DNA of 64,000 bases from Acidobacteriaceae bacterium (GTDB lineage Bacteria; Acidobacteriota; Terriglobia; Terriglobales; Acidobacteriaceae). This document shows, piece by piece, positions 44,875 to 53,982 of this stretch. The stretch is taken from contig JASHOC010000165.1 in assembly GCA_030041305.1 (NCBI GenBank), positions 23,800 to 87,799 of the forward strand. The letters are read 5' to 3'. How positions within the stretch are numbered: position 1 is the stretch's first letter; every line of letters starts with the position of its first letter. Position numbers and translations under genes: made by a program. The notes below the pieces were generated by a model. It searched no databases. It was not told the origin of the DNA and saw only the letters and a program-made list of their open reading frames with translations.

Positions 44875-45119
44875 GCGTGGCCCTGTGGAAAAAATTGTGG
44901 ATTCTGGAGCAGACGATAGGGCAATTCAGCCTGTTTTTTCGTTGCGAGAAGGCGTCCGGGGTCCGAATCTTGAGCAGATCTTATGTAGAATCAAGTGGAT
45001 GGTGGCTGAAACGGTTTTCTTACTCTAACTTCCCTAAGGGGAGGCGCCGCAGGCATCCTTTCCACAATCGCACATCAAAATGAAGTAACAAAGGTACTAA
45101 ACCTGCTTCAGAATCCGCG

Positions 45120-46931
45120 TTACTTTTGCTGCTCTTCGCCCACGCGCAGCACGGCCAGAAACGCCTCCTGCGGGATATCCACTTTCCCAATGCGCTTCAT
45201 GCGCTTTTTCCCTTCTTTTTGCTTCTCGAGGAGCTTGCGCTTGCGGGTGATGTCGCCGCCGTAGCACTTGGCCAGGACGTTTTTGCGCAGCGGGCTGACG
45301 GTTTCGCGAGCGACGATTTTGGAGCCGATGGCGGCCTGGATGGCGACTTCGAACTGCTGGCGCGGGATCAGCTCGCGCATCTTCGAGACCAGGGCGCGGC
45401 CGCGCTCGTACGCGTGATCACGGTGGACGATGATGGAGAGCGCGTCGACGGGCTCGCCGGAGACCAGCACGTCGAGCTTGACCATGGGCGACTCCCACGA
45501 GCCGGCGAGCTGGTAATCGAGCGACGCATAGCCGCGGGAGATGGATTTGAGACGGTCGTAAAAATCGAGCACGATTTCGTTGAGCGGCAGCTCGTAGGAG
45601 AGCATGACCCGCGTGGGGGTGACGTATTCAAAATTGATTTGCTTGCCGCGCTTTTCTTCGACGAGCTTGAAGATGCCGCCGACGTACTCCTCGTTGGTGA
45701 GGATTTTGGCGGCGATGACCGGCTCGCGGATGGAGGCGATGGATTGCGGCTGGGGCCAGCGGGAGGGGTTGTCGACTTCGATCTCGCCGCCGTCGGTGAG
45801 GATGATGTGATAGCGCACGCCGGGCGCGGTGGTGATGAGGTCGAGCTCGTACTCGCGCTCCAGGCGCTCCTGAATGATCTCCATGTGGAGGAGACCGAGA
45901 AAGCCGCAGCGAAAGCCGAAGCCCAAGGCGACGGAGCTTTCCGGCTCGAAGAAAAACGACGAATCGTTGAGGCGAAGTTTTTCAAGGGCGTCGCGCAACA
46001 GGGTGTGTTCGTGGGCGTCGACGGTGTAGAGCCCGGCGAAGACCATGGGCTTGATGTCTTCAAAGCCGGGCAGAGCCGTGGGGGCGGGCCGGACGTCATC
46101 GGTGACGGTGTCGCCGATCTTGGTGTCGCCCACATTTTTGATGGTGGCGGCGAAAAAGCCCACTTCGCCCGCCGCGAGCTCGGCGATCTCGACCGGCTTG
46201 GGGACGAGCACGCCCATGGACTCGATTTCGTAAGATTTGCCGTTCGACATAAGCCGGATGCGCTGGCCCTTGCGCATGGTTCCCTGCATCACGCGCACCA
46301 GCACGATGACGCCGCGATAGGCGTCGAACCAGGAGTCGAAGACCAATGCTTGGAGGGGAGCTTCTGGATCGCCGGTGGGCGGAGGAAGGCGGTGCACAAT
46401 GGCTTCGAGCACGTCGGGAACGCCCTGGCCGGTTTTGGCGCTGACGGGAATGGCGTCGGTGGCGTCCAGGCCGACGGCCTGCTCGATGGCCTCCTGGGTG
46501 CGCAGGATGTCGGCCGAGGGCAGGTCAATTTTATTGATGACGGGAATGATTTCCAGGCCGTGGTTGATGGCGAGGTAGGCGTTAGCCAGGGTCTGCGCCT
46601 CCACCCCCTGGCTGGCGTCGACCACCAGGAGCGCGCCCTCGCAGGAGGCCAGCGAGCGCGAAACTTCATAGCTGAAGTCGACGTGGCCGGGTGTGTCGAT
46701 GAGGTTGAGCTGGTAGGTTTGGCCGTCGCGGGCCTTGTACATCATGCGGACGGCGTGAGCCTTGATGGTGATGCCGCGCTCCCGCTCGAGATCCATATCG
46801 TCGAGGATCTGGGCCTGCATTTCGCGGCCGGTGACGGCGCCGGTGAGCTCGAGAAGGCGATCGCTGAGCGTCGACTTGCCGTGGTCGATGTGGGCGATGA
46901 TAGCGAAATTGCGAAGCCAGCGTGCATCCAT
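45120..46931 (-). CDS. lepA: elongation factor 4 (LepA)
   Basis: A 603-aa translational GTPase. G1 is [10 protein letters not shown]3 [13 protein letters not shown]4 NKIDLPSAD. The LepA-specific C-terminal domain is complete (VGEEQQK end; [20 protein letters not shown] with the conserved [16 protein letters not shown] stretch). It acts on stalled or mis-translocated ribosomes. The length equals the family norm. Divergent from the MltD-like gene (143 bp between starts). Confidence 0.98.
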   Translation of the reverse strand: MDARWLRNFAIIAHIDHGKSTLSDRLLELTGAVTGREMQAQILDDMDLERERGITIKAHAVRMMYKARDGQTYQLNLIDTPGHVDFSYEVSRSLASCEGALLVVDASQGVEAQTLANAYLAINHGLEIIPVINKIDLPSADILRTQEAIEQAVGLDATDAIPVSAKTGQGVPDVLEAIVHRLPPPTGDPEAPLQALVFDSWFDAYRGVIVLVRVMQGTMRKGQRIRLMSNGKSYEIESMGVLVPKPVEIAELAAGEVGFFAATIKNVGDTKIGDTVTDDVRPAPTALPGFEDIKPMVFAGLYTVDAHEHTLLRDALEKLRLNDSSFFFEPESSVALGFGFRCGFLGLLHMEIIQERLEREYELDLITTAPGVRYHIILTDGGEIEVDNPSRWPQPQSIASIREPVIAAKILTNEEYVGGIFKLVEEKRGKQINFEYVTPTRVMLSYELPLNEIVLDFYDRLKSISRGYASLDYQLAGSWESPMVKLDVLVSGEPVDALSIIVHRDHAYERGRALVSKMRELIPRQQFEVAIQAAIGSKIVARETVSPLRKNVLAKCYGGDITRKRKLLEKQKEGKKRMKRIGKVDIPQEAFLAVLRVGEEQQK

Positions 46932-47074
46932 GAGAGCATGCGAAAGAAAGGACTTACCGCCTTCGAATGGGCTCGGCGCGACGGTCTCTCCATGGCATAG
47001 CTTATCATCGGCATAGCGCCCTGCGGGTTGCTGCTGCGCGCTGTGTCACTCTGTCCGATGAGTTGCGTCTGTTC

Positions 47075-49066
47075 ATGAGTATGGGTTGGATTCGGGCTTC
47101 GGCGCCCTCCCTCGTTGCCGCCGGCATCGTGCTCGTTTTGCCCCTGAATGGCTGCGGACCCTCGAAAGCGAAGAATGCGGCGGTGATGCCGCCGCCGCAG
47201 GCCACAGCACCGCCTTTGCCGGCGCCCAAACCGCAGCCACCGCCGGCCCCGCCGGCGACCACCGCCGAGGCGGCCCTGACGAAACTGCGCGTGCATCAGG
47301 TTATCGAGCAGGTGGAGGCGGACTACGCCGGGGGCGAGGCCGATTATCGCCGGGGAATGCTGAGCGAGGCGAAAGTCAGGTTCGATCACGCCGTGGACCT
47401 GATGCTGAGTTGCGGGATCGATATCGAGTCGGAGCCGGAGCTGGACAGCGAGTTCGAGAAGATCGTGGACAAGGTGAACGCGCTCGAAATGGAGGCGCTT
47501 AAGCAGGGCAACGGCTTTGTGCCCAAAGAGGAGATCACGCCAGCCGAAGCGGCCAGCGACGTGACGTTCGCCGTGAACCCGAATCTGCAGGCCAAGGCGC
47601 AGGCCGACCTCGCCACCACGCATTCCGACCTGCCCCTGATGGTGAACGAATACGTAACCAGCTTCATCAATTTCTTTGCCTACACGCAGAACGGTCACAA
47701 CACCCTGCTGCACGCGTTTGAACGCGCGGGCCATTATCGGGGGATGATCCAACGGATCCTGGCCGAGGAGGGATTGCCGCAAGACCTGATTTATCTCGCC
47801 GTCGCCGAATCGGGTTTCCAGCCCAGAGCGATCGACCGCCGTTCCGGCGCGGGAGGCATGTGGCAGTTTATGCCGCGCGGCAATTACGGACTAACCCGGA
47901 ATGAGTATGTGGATCAGCGCTTCGATCCCGAGGAGTCGACGCTGGCCTACGCGCGCTATATGCGATTCCTGTATGACCAGTTGGGCGACTGGTACCTGGC
48001 CATGGCGGCTTACGACTGGGGCGCGGGCAATGTGCAGCGCGCGGTGGAGAAGACGGGGTACGCCGACTTCTGGCAGCTCTACCAGCGGCATGAACTGCCC
48101 GGCGAAACCGAGAACTACGTGCCGGAAATTCTGGCAGCGATCATCATCGCCAACCATCCTGCCCAGTATGGGTTTGACGACATCACGCTCGATCCGCCGG
48201 TGCTGACCGATACGGTGACGGTGAATTACTCCATCGATCTCCGTCTGGTCTCGGACCTGGTGGGCGCGCCAATCGATGAGCTGGAGGCGTTGAACCCCAG
48301 CCTGCTGCACATGGTGACTCCGCCCGAAAGTTCCTTCGATCTCCATTTGCCGGCCGGCACCGCCACACTTTTCGACCAGCGCATCGCGCTGATTCCGGAA
48401 GATAAGCGCAACGCTTGGCGCTATCACGCGATGGCGGCGGGCGACACGCTGGACTCAGTGGCGCGCCAATATCATGTGACGGAAGCCGCGTTGGCCGACG
48501 CGAACCAGCTCAGCACCGGGGAAAGCATCGCCGACCTCCAGGCCCTGGTGATTCCGGTGGCTCCGGAGCCGCTGGCGCGGACGCGGGTTTACATTGCCCG
48601 CAGGGGCGATACGCTGATCACGATTGCGGACCGTTTCGGGGTTTCGTTGAGCGAGCTGCGCCGCTGGAACGACATCTCGGGAACACGCGTGGAGCCGGGA
48701 CGGCGGCTGCGCGTGGCCGCGCCAGTATATGCTTCCGCCCGCGGTTCGCGCAGCCGGCGCAGAGAATCGGCGCAGGAGGATGGATCAGCATCGAGGCGGC
48801 GCGAAATGGCCTCGACGGAGAAAAGCGGCAGAAGAGAAACCGGGAAGGCGAATCCGGCGGATCCCTCCACGTCTGGCCGGGAACTAACGCGCAGAAGTGA
48901 GACAGCTTCCACAAGTCATCGAGGCGCGCGGACCTCCGCACAACCAGCGGCCCGGCAAGCTTCGCAGCAAGCAACGCAGCGGGCCGCGCAGCAATCAGAG
49001 CATAAACCCACGTATCAATCCACGCATAACTCCACGACTGCGCATCAGTCTTCGTCCCCGCAATAG
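47075..49066 (+). CDS. MltD-like lytic transglycosylase lipoprotein with LysM domains
   Basis: A 663-aa lipoprotein (lipobox LPLNGC). After a Pro-rich linker and a helical region comes an SLT domain with the catalytic Glu in LAVAESGFQPRAIDRRSG and GGMWQFMPRGNYGL, then YLAMAAYDWGAGNVQRAV. Two LysM-type repeats follow (YHAMAAGDTLDSVARQYHVT and YIARRGDTLITIADRFGVS), which bind peptidoglycan. The last 100 residues are a low-complexity Ser/Arg/Gln/Thr tail absent from MltD. The enzyme cleaves glycan strands to form 1,6-anhydro ends. Start ATG 47075 or 47081. Confidence 0.93.
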   Translation: MSMGWIRASAPSLVAAGIVLVLPLNGCGPSKAKNAAVMPPPQATAPPLPAPKPQPPPAPPATTAEAALTKLRVHQVIEQVEADYAGGEADYRRGMLSEAKVRFDHAVDLMLSCGIDIESEPELDSEFEKIVDKVNALEMEALKQGNGFVPKEEITPAEAASDVTFAVNPNLQAKAQADLATTHSDLPLMVNEYVTSFINFFAYTQNGHNTLLHAFERAGHYRGMIQRILAEEGLPQDLIYLAVAESGFQPRAIDRRSGAGGMWQFMPRGNYGLTRNEYVDQRFDPEESTLAYARYMRFLYDQLGDWYLAMAAYDWGAGNVQRAVEKTGYADFWQLYQRHELPGETENYVPEILAAIIIANHPAQYGFDDITLDPPVLTDTVTVNYSIDLRLVSDLVGAPIDELEALNPSLLHMVTPPESSFDLHLPAGTATLFDQRIALIPEDKRNAWRYHAMAAGDTLDSVARQYHVTEAALADANQLSTGESIADLQALVIPVAPEPLARTRVYIARRGDTLITIADRFGVSLSELRRWNDISGTRVEPGRRLRVAAPVYASARGSRSRRRESAQEDGSASRRREMASTEKSGRRETGKANPADPSTSGRELTRRSETASTSHRGARTSAQPAARQASQQATQRAAQQSEHKPTYQSTHNSTTAHQSSSPQ

Positions 49067-49239
49067 ACGAGTCTTCATCGCAGCCGCAAAAAAATGCGAG
49101 GAAGCTTATTACATACTTGTGTTTTGCCACAAGTTGTGTGCAAGCTATAGCTACACTGATTTCCGTAGGCGGAACAATCATGTCCGCTGCGTGAAAGTGC
49201 ACCCAAACAAGGCAGCGGCACGCCGCTGGAGGCAATCGG

Positions 49240-49695
49240 ATGGATGACGGATACAAGATGTATGCGATGAATGACGGCAGCCCTGTCGGGGAGCCTGACG
49301 AGCTGGACCCCGATCTGGCCGACGACTTGGAAGACGAAGAGGACGAAGGTGAAACCGCTGGCACACTCACCTCGTCGGATGACGATGAAGTGGTGGGCGA
49401 AGAAGTGATCGCAGTTGTCGAGCCCATGGAGGAGCCGAAGGCGCCCGGGAAGGCCGCCAGAAAACCGGCTGCGAAAAAGGCGGCCAAAAAGGCGCCAGCC
49501 AAAAAGGCCGCGGCGAAGAAGGCGGCAGCCAAGAAAGCCCCGGCAAAAAAGGCGGTGAAGAAAGCTGCAGCCAAGAAGGCCCCAGCCAAGAAAGCGGCGG
49601 CCAAGAAGGTTCCGGTAAAAAAAGCGGCCGCCAAGAAGACTTCCCGGAAGGCCCCGGTGAAAAAGGCGGCGAAGAAGGCCGGACGGAGGAAGTAA
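49240..49695 (+). CDS. histone H1-like Lys/Ala-rich protein with acidic N-terminus
   Basis: A 151-aa protein in two halves of opposite charge. Residues 1-65 are acidic (DELDPDLADDLEDEEDEGE); residues 70-151 are repeats of KKAPAKKAAAKK type ending RRK, with about 20 Lys-Lys pairs. The basic part resembles eukaryotic H1 tails and bacterial AlgP/HctB proteins, which bind DNA non-specifically. The acidic head is unusual for that group. Repeats on the DNA level invite length variation. A strong terminator follows. Confidence 0.8.
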   Translation: MDDGYKMYAMNDGSPVGEPDELDPDLADDLEDEEDEGETAGTLTSSDDDEVVGEEVIAVVEPMEEPKAPGKAARKPAAKKAAKKAPAKKAAAKKAAAKKAPAKKAVKKAAAKKAPAKKAAAKKVPVKKAAAKKTSRKAPVKKAAKKAGRRK

Positions 49696-49718
49696 ATGCG
49701 GGACCGGTCAGGTCACGA

Positions 49719-49755
49719 CACGCAAAAAGCCCGCGAAAGCGGGCTTTTTTGCGTG
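49719..49755. terminator. bidirectional rho-independent terminator
   Basis: Stem CGCAAAAAGCCCGC with GCGGGCTTTTTTGCG around GAAA. The A and T tracts at each side let it end the Lys/Ala gene (plus) and lpxI (minus). Confidence 0.9.
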
Positions 49756-49875
49756 ATAACCAGGTCAAGGCTCTCTTGGCCTGCGCGGCCAGGCGCCCGG
49801 GCGCAGGCAACCGGGAAGGCCGGGAAATCCCAACATGGGGCCGAAAATCTGCCCGGGGAAAGAGCCTCTGATCGC

Positions 49876-50730
49876 TCACTCACCGCGCGGAGTCGCCACG
49901 ATGGCGATGCCGGCCTGGCGGGCGCGTTCGACTAAAGCGTTGCGGTCGAAAAGAAGAGTCCGCCCGGCCTCAACGGAAAGGCAACTGGCGCCGGCTCCGA
50001 TCATGGTCTCGACGGTGGCCACGCCAATCACCGGCACGTCGAAGCGCATATCCTGGTTCGGCTTCGCCACTTTGACCACGGTGAGCCGGCGCTCCAGCGT
50101 GGAAGCGTCGCCGGCGAGCGAGCGCATGAGCTGACCGGCGCGCTCGATGGCAACGTCGGTGCCTTCCATGGCCTCGACGGCCACGCAGGCTTGGGCGGCC
50201 ACCACGACGGTCTGGCCAATGTCGAATCCCGCCACGGCCCGCGCCACCTTGAGGCCATATTCAATGTTCTTGCGCTCCTCTTCGTCGGGAGCGCGTTCGG
50301 TGAGCACGCCTTCCTGGGCGAGCAGCGGCTCGAGGAAGGCGGTGGAGCTGATGAGTTCAATCCCTTCGTCGGCGAGCACCTTGGCCACCGCGCCCAGAAG
50401 GACGTCTGTGGAACGGGTGCGCAGGTTGAGGAGCAGCTTGGCGAGCCGCCAATCGGGGCGGATGCTCGAAAAGATTTGTTTGTGCTTTACCTGCCCGGCC
50501 ATCACCGCTTTTTCGACACCCTGCTTCTGGAAGGTGTCGATGAGGCGGGATAGCTCGCCGAGGGAGAACCAGTGGACGGTGACGCCGGGATCGGCCTGGG
50601 CGCGCCGGTCGATTTCGGGGTCGGCTTCTTCGCGGATAGCGGCGACGGCGACGGAAAGTCCCTGCGCGCGGGCCGCGTCGAGGAGCAGGAAGGGAAAGCG
50701 GCCATTGCCGGCGATGAGGCCGAGGGTCAT
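49876..50730 (-). CDS. lpxI: UDP-2,3-diacylglucosamine pyrophosphatase LpxI
   Basis: A 284-aa protein of the LpxI (DUF1009) family: LGLIAGNGRFPFLLLDAARA, VEKAVMAGQVKHKQIFSS, STDVLLGAVAKVLADEGIEL, and the C-terminal PVIGVATVETMIGAGASCLS with RTLLFDR. It replaces LpxH, hydrolysing UDP-2,3-diacylglucosamine to lipid X in lipid A synthesis. Start ATG 50730 lies 2 bp after the lpxA stop, so it belongs to the fabZ-lpxA-lpxI operon. Confidence 0.95.
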   Translation of the reverse strand: MTLGLIAGNGRFPFLLLDAARAQGLSVAVAAIREEADPEIDRRAQADPGVTVHWFSLGELSRLIDTFQKQGVEKAVMAGQVKHKQIFSSIRPDWRLAKLLLNLRTRSTDVLLGAVAKVLADEGIELISSTAFLEPLLAQEGVLTERAPDEEERKNIEYGLKVARAVAGFDIGQTVVVAAQACVAVEAMEGTDVAIERAGQLMRSLAGDASTLERRLTVVKVAKPNQDMRFDVPVIGVATVETMIGAGASCLSVEAGRTLLFDRNALVERARQAGIAIVATPRGE

Positions 50731-50732
50731 CA

Positions 50733-51503
50733 CTACTTGATCACGCCGCGCTGGCTGCGCTCGACGAAGGCGACCAGCGCGGCCACGTCGTCGCCTTCCA
50801 CGGCGCGGAGCCGTTCGAGGGCCTGGGTGGTGTTCAGCTTCGAAGCCACCAGGAGGCGGAAGGCCTTCTGCAGCCGGTCGAGGCGCTCCCGCGAAAACCC
50901 CCGCCGCTCGAGGCCGATGCGATTCACGCCGAAAGCCTTGTTTTCCCGCCGCGCCGAAGTGAGCGAGAAGGGCAGCACGTCCTGGGTGACAATGGTTCCC
51001 CCGCCGATAAAAGCGTACTGGCCGACGGTGCAGTGTTGGTGGACGGGGCAAAAAGCGCCCAGGGTCGCGTGATCTTCGACGATGACGTGGCCGGCCAGGG
51101 TGGCCGAGTTGGCGAGGATACAGTGGCTGCCGATGAGGCTATCGTGCCCTACGTGCGCGTAGGCCATGAGCAGACAATCGGAGCCGATGCGGGTGACCCC
51201 GCCGCCGCCCACGGTGCCGCGGCTCACCGTGACGCACTCGCGGATGGTGTTGCCGTCGCCGATTTCGACGGTGGTGGGCTCGCCTTTGTATTTCAGGTCC
51301 TGCGGCGCCACGCCTACGGAGCAAAATGGATAAAAAGTATTGCGTGCCCCGATGCGGGTGTGGCCGTCGAGAACTACGTGGGAAATGAGGGTGCACTCTT
51401 CGCCCAACTCTACGTGGGGGCCGATGGTGCAGAAGGGACCCACTTGGCAGGATTCCGGAACCCGTGCTCCAGGCGCGACAACGGAGCTCGGGTGAATGCT
51501 CAC
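50733..51503 (-). CDS. lpxA: acyl-ACP:UDP-N-acetylglucosamine O-acyltransferase
   Basis: A 256-aa left-handed beta-helix enzyme with hexapeptide repeats (VGPFCTIGPHVELGEECTLI) and the C-terminal helical domain. His117 in MAYAHVGHD matches the catalytic His125 of E. coli LpxA. It performs the first step of lipid A synthesis. Its start overlaps the fabZ stop by 4 nt (ATGA). Confidence 0.97.
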   Translation of the reverse strand: MSIHPSSVVAPGARVPESCQVGPFCTIGPHVELGEECTLISHVVLDGHTRIGARNTFYPFCSVGVAPQDLKYKGEPTTVEIGDGNTIRECVTVSRGTVGGGGVTRIGSDCLLMAYAHVGHDSLIGSHCILANSATLAGHVIVEDHATLGAFCPVHQHCTVGQYAFIGGGTIVTQDVLPFSLTSARRENKAFGVNRIGLERRGFSRERLDRLQKAFRLLVASKLNTTQALERLRAVEGDDVAALVAFVERSQRGVIK

Positions 51504-52057
51504 TCGGCCGTCTCCGGAACGGCGACGGGTTCGGCGCTGGCGGCTTCTGTGAGCTCATTCCCGCTTTCGGGGTTCGCGTTTTGCTCGCGCCCTGGCCCGG
51601 TCTTTCTTTGCTCCCCGTCCCGCGTCCGCGGCACCACCTGGCAGGTGAGCGTGGCTTCGCAGGCCAGCTTGCCATCGACGTAGGCTTTGCCTTCGATGCG
51701 GCCGGCGCGGGTGCGGAAGGAAAGCACTTCGATCTCGATGCGCAACTGATCGCCGGGGGTGACGGGCCGGCGAAACTTCGCCCGCTCGATGCTGGTGAAG
51801 ACCACGAGTTTCCGATGCCGGTCGGGCAATTCGGCCATCATCACGATGCCGCCGGCCTGGGCCATGGCCTCCACCACCAGCACTCCGGGCATGATGGGGT
51901 AGCCAGGAAAATGTCCCTGGAAAAACGGCTCGTTGATGGTCACGTTCTTGATGGCCACCAGCCGCTTGGCGCGCTCGAACTCCACGATCCTGTCGATCAA
52001 CAGAAACGGATAGCGGTGAGGCAAAAAATCCAGGATCTCCTGGATGTCAAAGGTCAT
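51500..52057 (-). CDS. fabZ: 3-hydroxyacyl-ACP dehydratase FabZ with C-terminal extension
   Basis: A 185-aa hot-dog-fold enzyme. His49 in FQGHFPGYPIMPG and Glu63 in VLVVEAMAQ are the catalytic pair. It supplies unsaturated and hydroxy acyl chains and commonly sits next to lpxA, as here. Typical FabZ is about 145-150 aa; the last 35 residues (TRDGEQRKTGPG onward) are polar, probably disordered and have no known role. It overlaps lpxA by 4 nt. Confidence 0.96.
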   Translation of the reverse strand: MTFDIQEILDFLPHRYPFLLIDRIVEFERAKRLVAIKNVTINEPFFQGHFPGYPIMPGVLVVEAMAQAGGIVMMAELPDRHRKLVVFTSIERAKFRRPVTPGDQLRIEIEVLSFRTRAGRIEGKAYVDGKLACEATLTCQVVPRTRDGEQRKTGPGREQNANPESGNELTEAASAEPVAVPETAE

Positions 52058-52194
52058 GCTCCGGCTCCAGTGAGCGTTGCGAATGGGCGTCGTTTGCGCT
52101 CCAGTGGATTATAAACAAGGCCATTCCCGGAGAAGCCGGCGATACGCTTGGATCGCGCCCTCTGCGCGTCCCGCGCAATACGCCGACGAAGACC

Positions 52195-52992
52195 CTACTT
52201 TCCTTTGGTCTTCCGCGCCACCTGGTCTACATTCCAAAAGTCGGGGGGAAGGTCCAGGTTGTAGCGGATCTGGGTCACGTAGTACTGCCGCTCCATTTCG
52301 CCGTTCTTGATGCGCGTGATCGAAAAGGGAGTTTCAAATCCGTCGACGAGGTGGTAATCGGCGTACTCATCGATCTCGGTGTTCTTGTCGTGGTAGATCG
52401 GGTCGCGCCATTGGAAAGAGGACTGGAGGGGAAGATGGGTCTGCGCGTCCATGAGGATGGTGATGGAGTCGTTTTGCGGCGAAATCAGCGTCACCTGTTC
52501 GCCCAGATGCGTCTCGGACATGTGTTGGCCTTCGTAAATCAGGATGGTGTCGGGCTCCTTCATCCACACTTTCACGGCTGTCTCGATGGAGTGGTCGCGA
52601 CGGCGGAGAAACTCGTCAACCTGGTCCTTGGGCAGTTGCCGCTTGCCGCGATAGGTAACTTCCCAGCCCTCACGTCCAATGAACATTTCGTCCACATCGC
52701 GGTGCTTGGTGACTTCGATGCGGTCGTCGTCGGGCCACGCGTGGTACTCGAAAGTCTCGGTGGTGCCGAGATCGGGGTTGCCGTGAAAAAAGGCCGCAAC
52801 CTGACCCCGGCGCATGTAGTTTTTTTGGTTGAGCCACAGGTCGCCGCCGAGGGCCTGGACCATGGCGTTGAGGGCCGCACGCGCCTTTTCGGCGTTCTTC
52901 TGGGCGTCCTGCGTGCCGGATTGCGAAGGGCCGACGGCCGGAACGACCAGAATGGCCGCTAAAGCCGCAGGCAAAAATTTGCGCATGTTCAT
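52195..52992 (-). CDS. exported protein of unknown function
   Basis: A 265-aa protein with a signal peptide (MNMRKFLPAALAAILVVPAV). The mature part is beta-rich: a helix ALNAMVQALGGDLWLNQKNY, then repeated strands such as TETFEYHAWPDDDRIEVTKH, ILIYEGQHMSETHLGEQVTL and ITILMDAQTHLPLQSSFQW. This resembles the LolA/LppX-like or outer-membrane-lipoprotein-sorting fold, but no diagnostic motif is seen. GAGGAGAACG precedes the ATG. It lies 27 bp after the SDR gene on the same strand. Confidence 0.75.
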   Translation of the reverse strand: MNMRKFLPAALAAILVVPAVGPSQSGTQDAQKNAEKARAALNAMVQALGGDLWLNQKNYMRRGQVAAFFHGNPDLGTTETFEYHAWPDDDRIEVTKHRDVDEMFIGREGWEVTYRGKRQLPKDQVDEFLRRRDHSIETAVKVWMKEPDTILIYEGQHMSETHLGEQVTLISPQNDSITILMDAQTHLPLQSSFQWRDPIYHDKNTEIDEYADYHLVDGFETPFSITRIKNGEMERQYYVTQIRYNLDLPPDFWNVDQVARKTKGK

Positions 52993-53019
52993 CGTTCTCC
53001 TCGTGAATCCCTCTCTTCG

Positions 53020-53820
53020 TCAACCCGCCAACACCGCGCCGCCGTTCACGTTGAGCACCTCGCCGCTGATAAAGCCGGCGAGCGGCGTACATAAAAACAA
53101 TACCGGACCGGCGATCTCCCGCGGGCTGGCTACGCGGCCGACGGGGATGCCGGCAATGATCTTCGTTCCCTGGTCAGGATCGGCGAGGGCGGCTGCGGAC
53201 ATGTCCGTCGCCACCCATCCCGGCGCTACGCAATTGACCCGAATGCCTTTCGGCGCCAACTCGCTCGACAGGCTCTTGGTAAGACTGATCAGCGCCCCTT
53301 TGGTCACGGCGTAGTCGGCGTGGAAGGCCTCGCCGCGCTGACCGGCGGTGGAACTGATGAGCACAATGTGGCCGGAGACGGCGCCGGGGTCGGGAGCGCT
53401 GTGCCGCTGAGCGCACATGTGCGCAACCGCGGCTTGCACCAGCCCGAAAACCGAATCGAGGTTGACCGCCACGGTGCGTCGCCATTGCGCCTCGGGCATT
53501 TCGGCAATCGGAGCGTCGGCAGCCGGCCATACGCCGTGATTGACCACCAGAATATCGAGTTGGCCAAAAGCCGCGACCGCCTCGGCCACCAGCGCCCGGC
53601 CGTCGGCGGGCGAGCTCAAGTCCTGTTCGATGGCGAGGCAAAGCGCGTCGCCGCCGCATTCTGCCGCGAGCGCCTGCGCCTGTTGCCGCGCCTGGCGGTA
53701 ATTGAAGGCGACGCGCGCGCCGGCGGCGCAGAACAGCCGCACCGTCTCCGCGCCAACGCCGCGGCTCCCGCCGGTGATCAGCGCAATTTTGCCTTGCAAG
53801 GACAATGCAATCTCTGCCAT
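53020..53820 (-). CDS. short-chain dehydrogenase/reductase
   Basis: A 266-aa classical SDR. The cofactor site is ITGGSRGVG, the NNAG-like motif VVNHGVWPAAD, the catalytic Ser in VLISSTAGQRG and YxxxK in HADYAVTKGAL; the C-terminal LNVNGGAVLAG is also typical. FabG-like ketoreductase or sugar dehydrogenase cannot be told apart. It is cytoplasmic, unlike the three exported sugar enzymes upstream. Same strand, 162 bp from the TIM-barrel gene. Confidence 0.92.
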   Translation of the reverse strand: MAEIALSLQGKIALITGGSRGVGAETVRLFCAAGARVAFNYRQARQQAQALAAECGGDALCLAIEQDLSSPADGRALVAEAVAAFGQLDILVVNHGVWPAADAPIAEMPEAQWRRTVAVNLDSVFGLVQAAVAHMCAQRHSAPDPGAVSGHIVLISSTAGQRGEAFHADYAVTKGALISLTKSLSSELAPKGIRVNCVAPGWVATDMSAAALADPDQGTKIIAGIPVGRVASPREIAGPVLFLCTPLAGFISGEVLNVNGGAVLAG

Positions 53821-53982
53821 TGGCGCGCTCGAGATCGTCTCTCTTCCGCAGCAAGCGGTTCAAGGAACCTTGATGCTACTTTCGCCGGTTTTGGGAGGCG
53901 GATGCAAGCGCGAAAGGGCGCCCAGCGCCTTGGGGCGGCGAAGACTCGACGCCTGCAGTGAGACCCCGCGCCGACGGCAGCT

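Larger units (their letters stand above)
44467..45119. other. intergenic region with hairpins, tandem repeat and MITE-like copy 4
   Basis: About 650 bp between the convergent ompH and lepA genes. Holds the hairpin and 20-bp tandem repeat at 44491-44625 and MITE-like copy 4. No gene is supported. Confidence 0.6.

Noticed and set aside
45126..47000. Open frame of 624 codons opposite lepA
   Set aside because: Antisense shadow of lepA; no recognisable protein motif.
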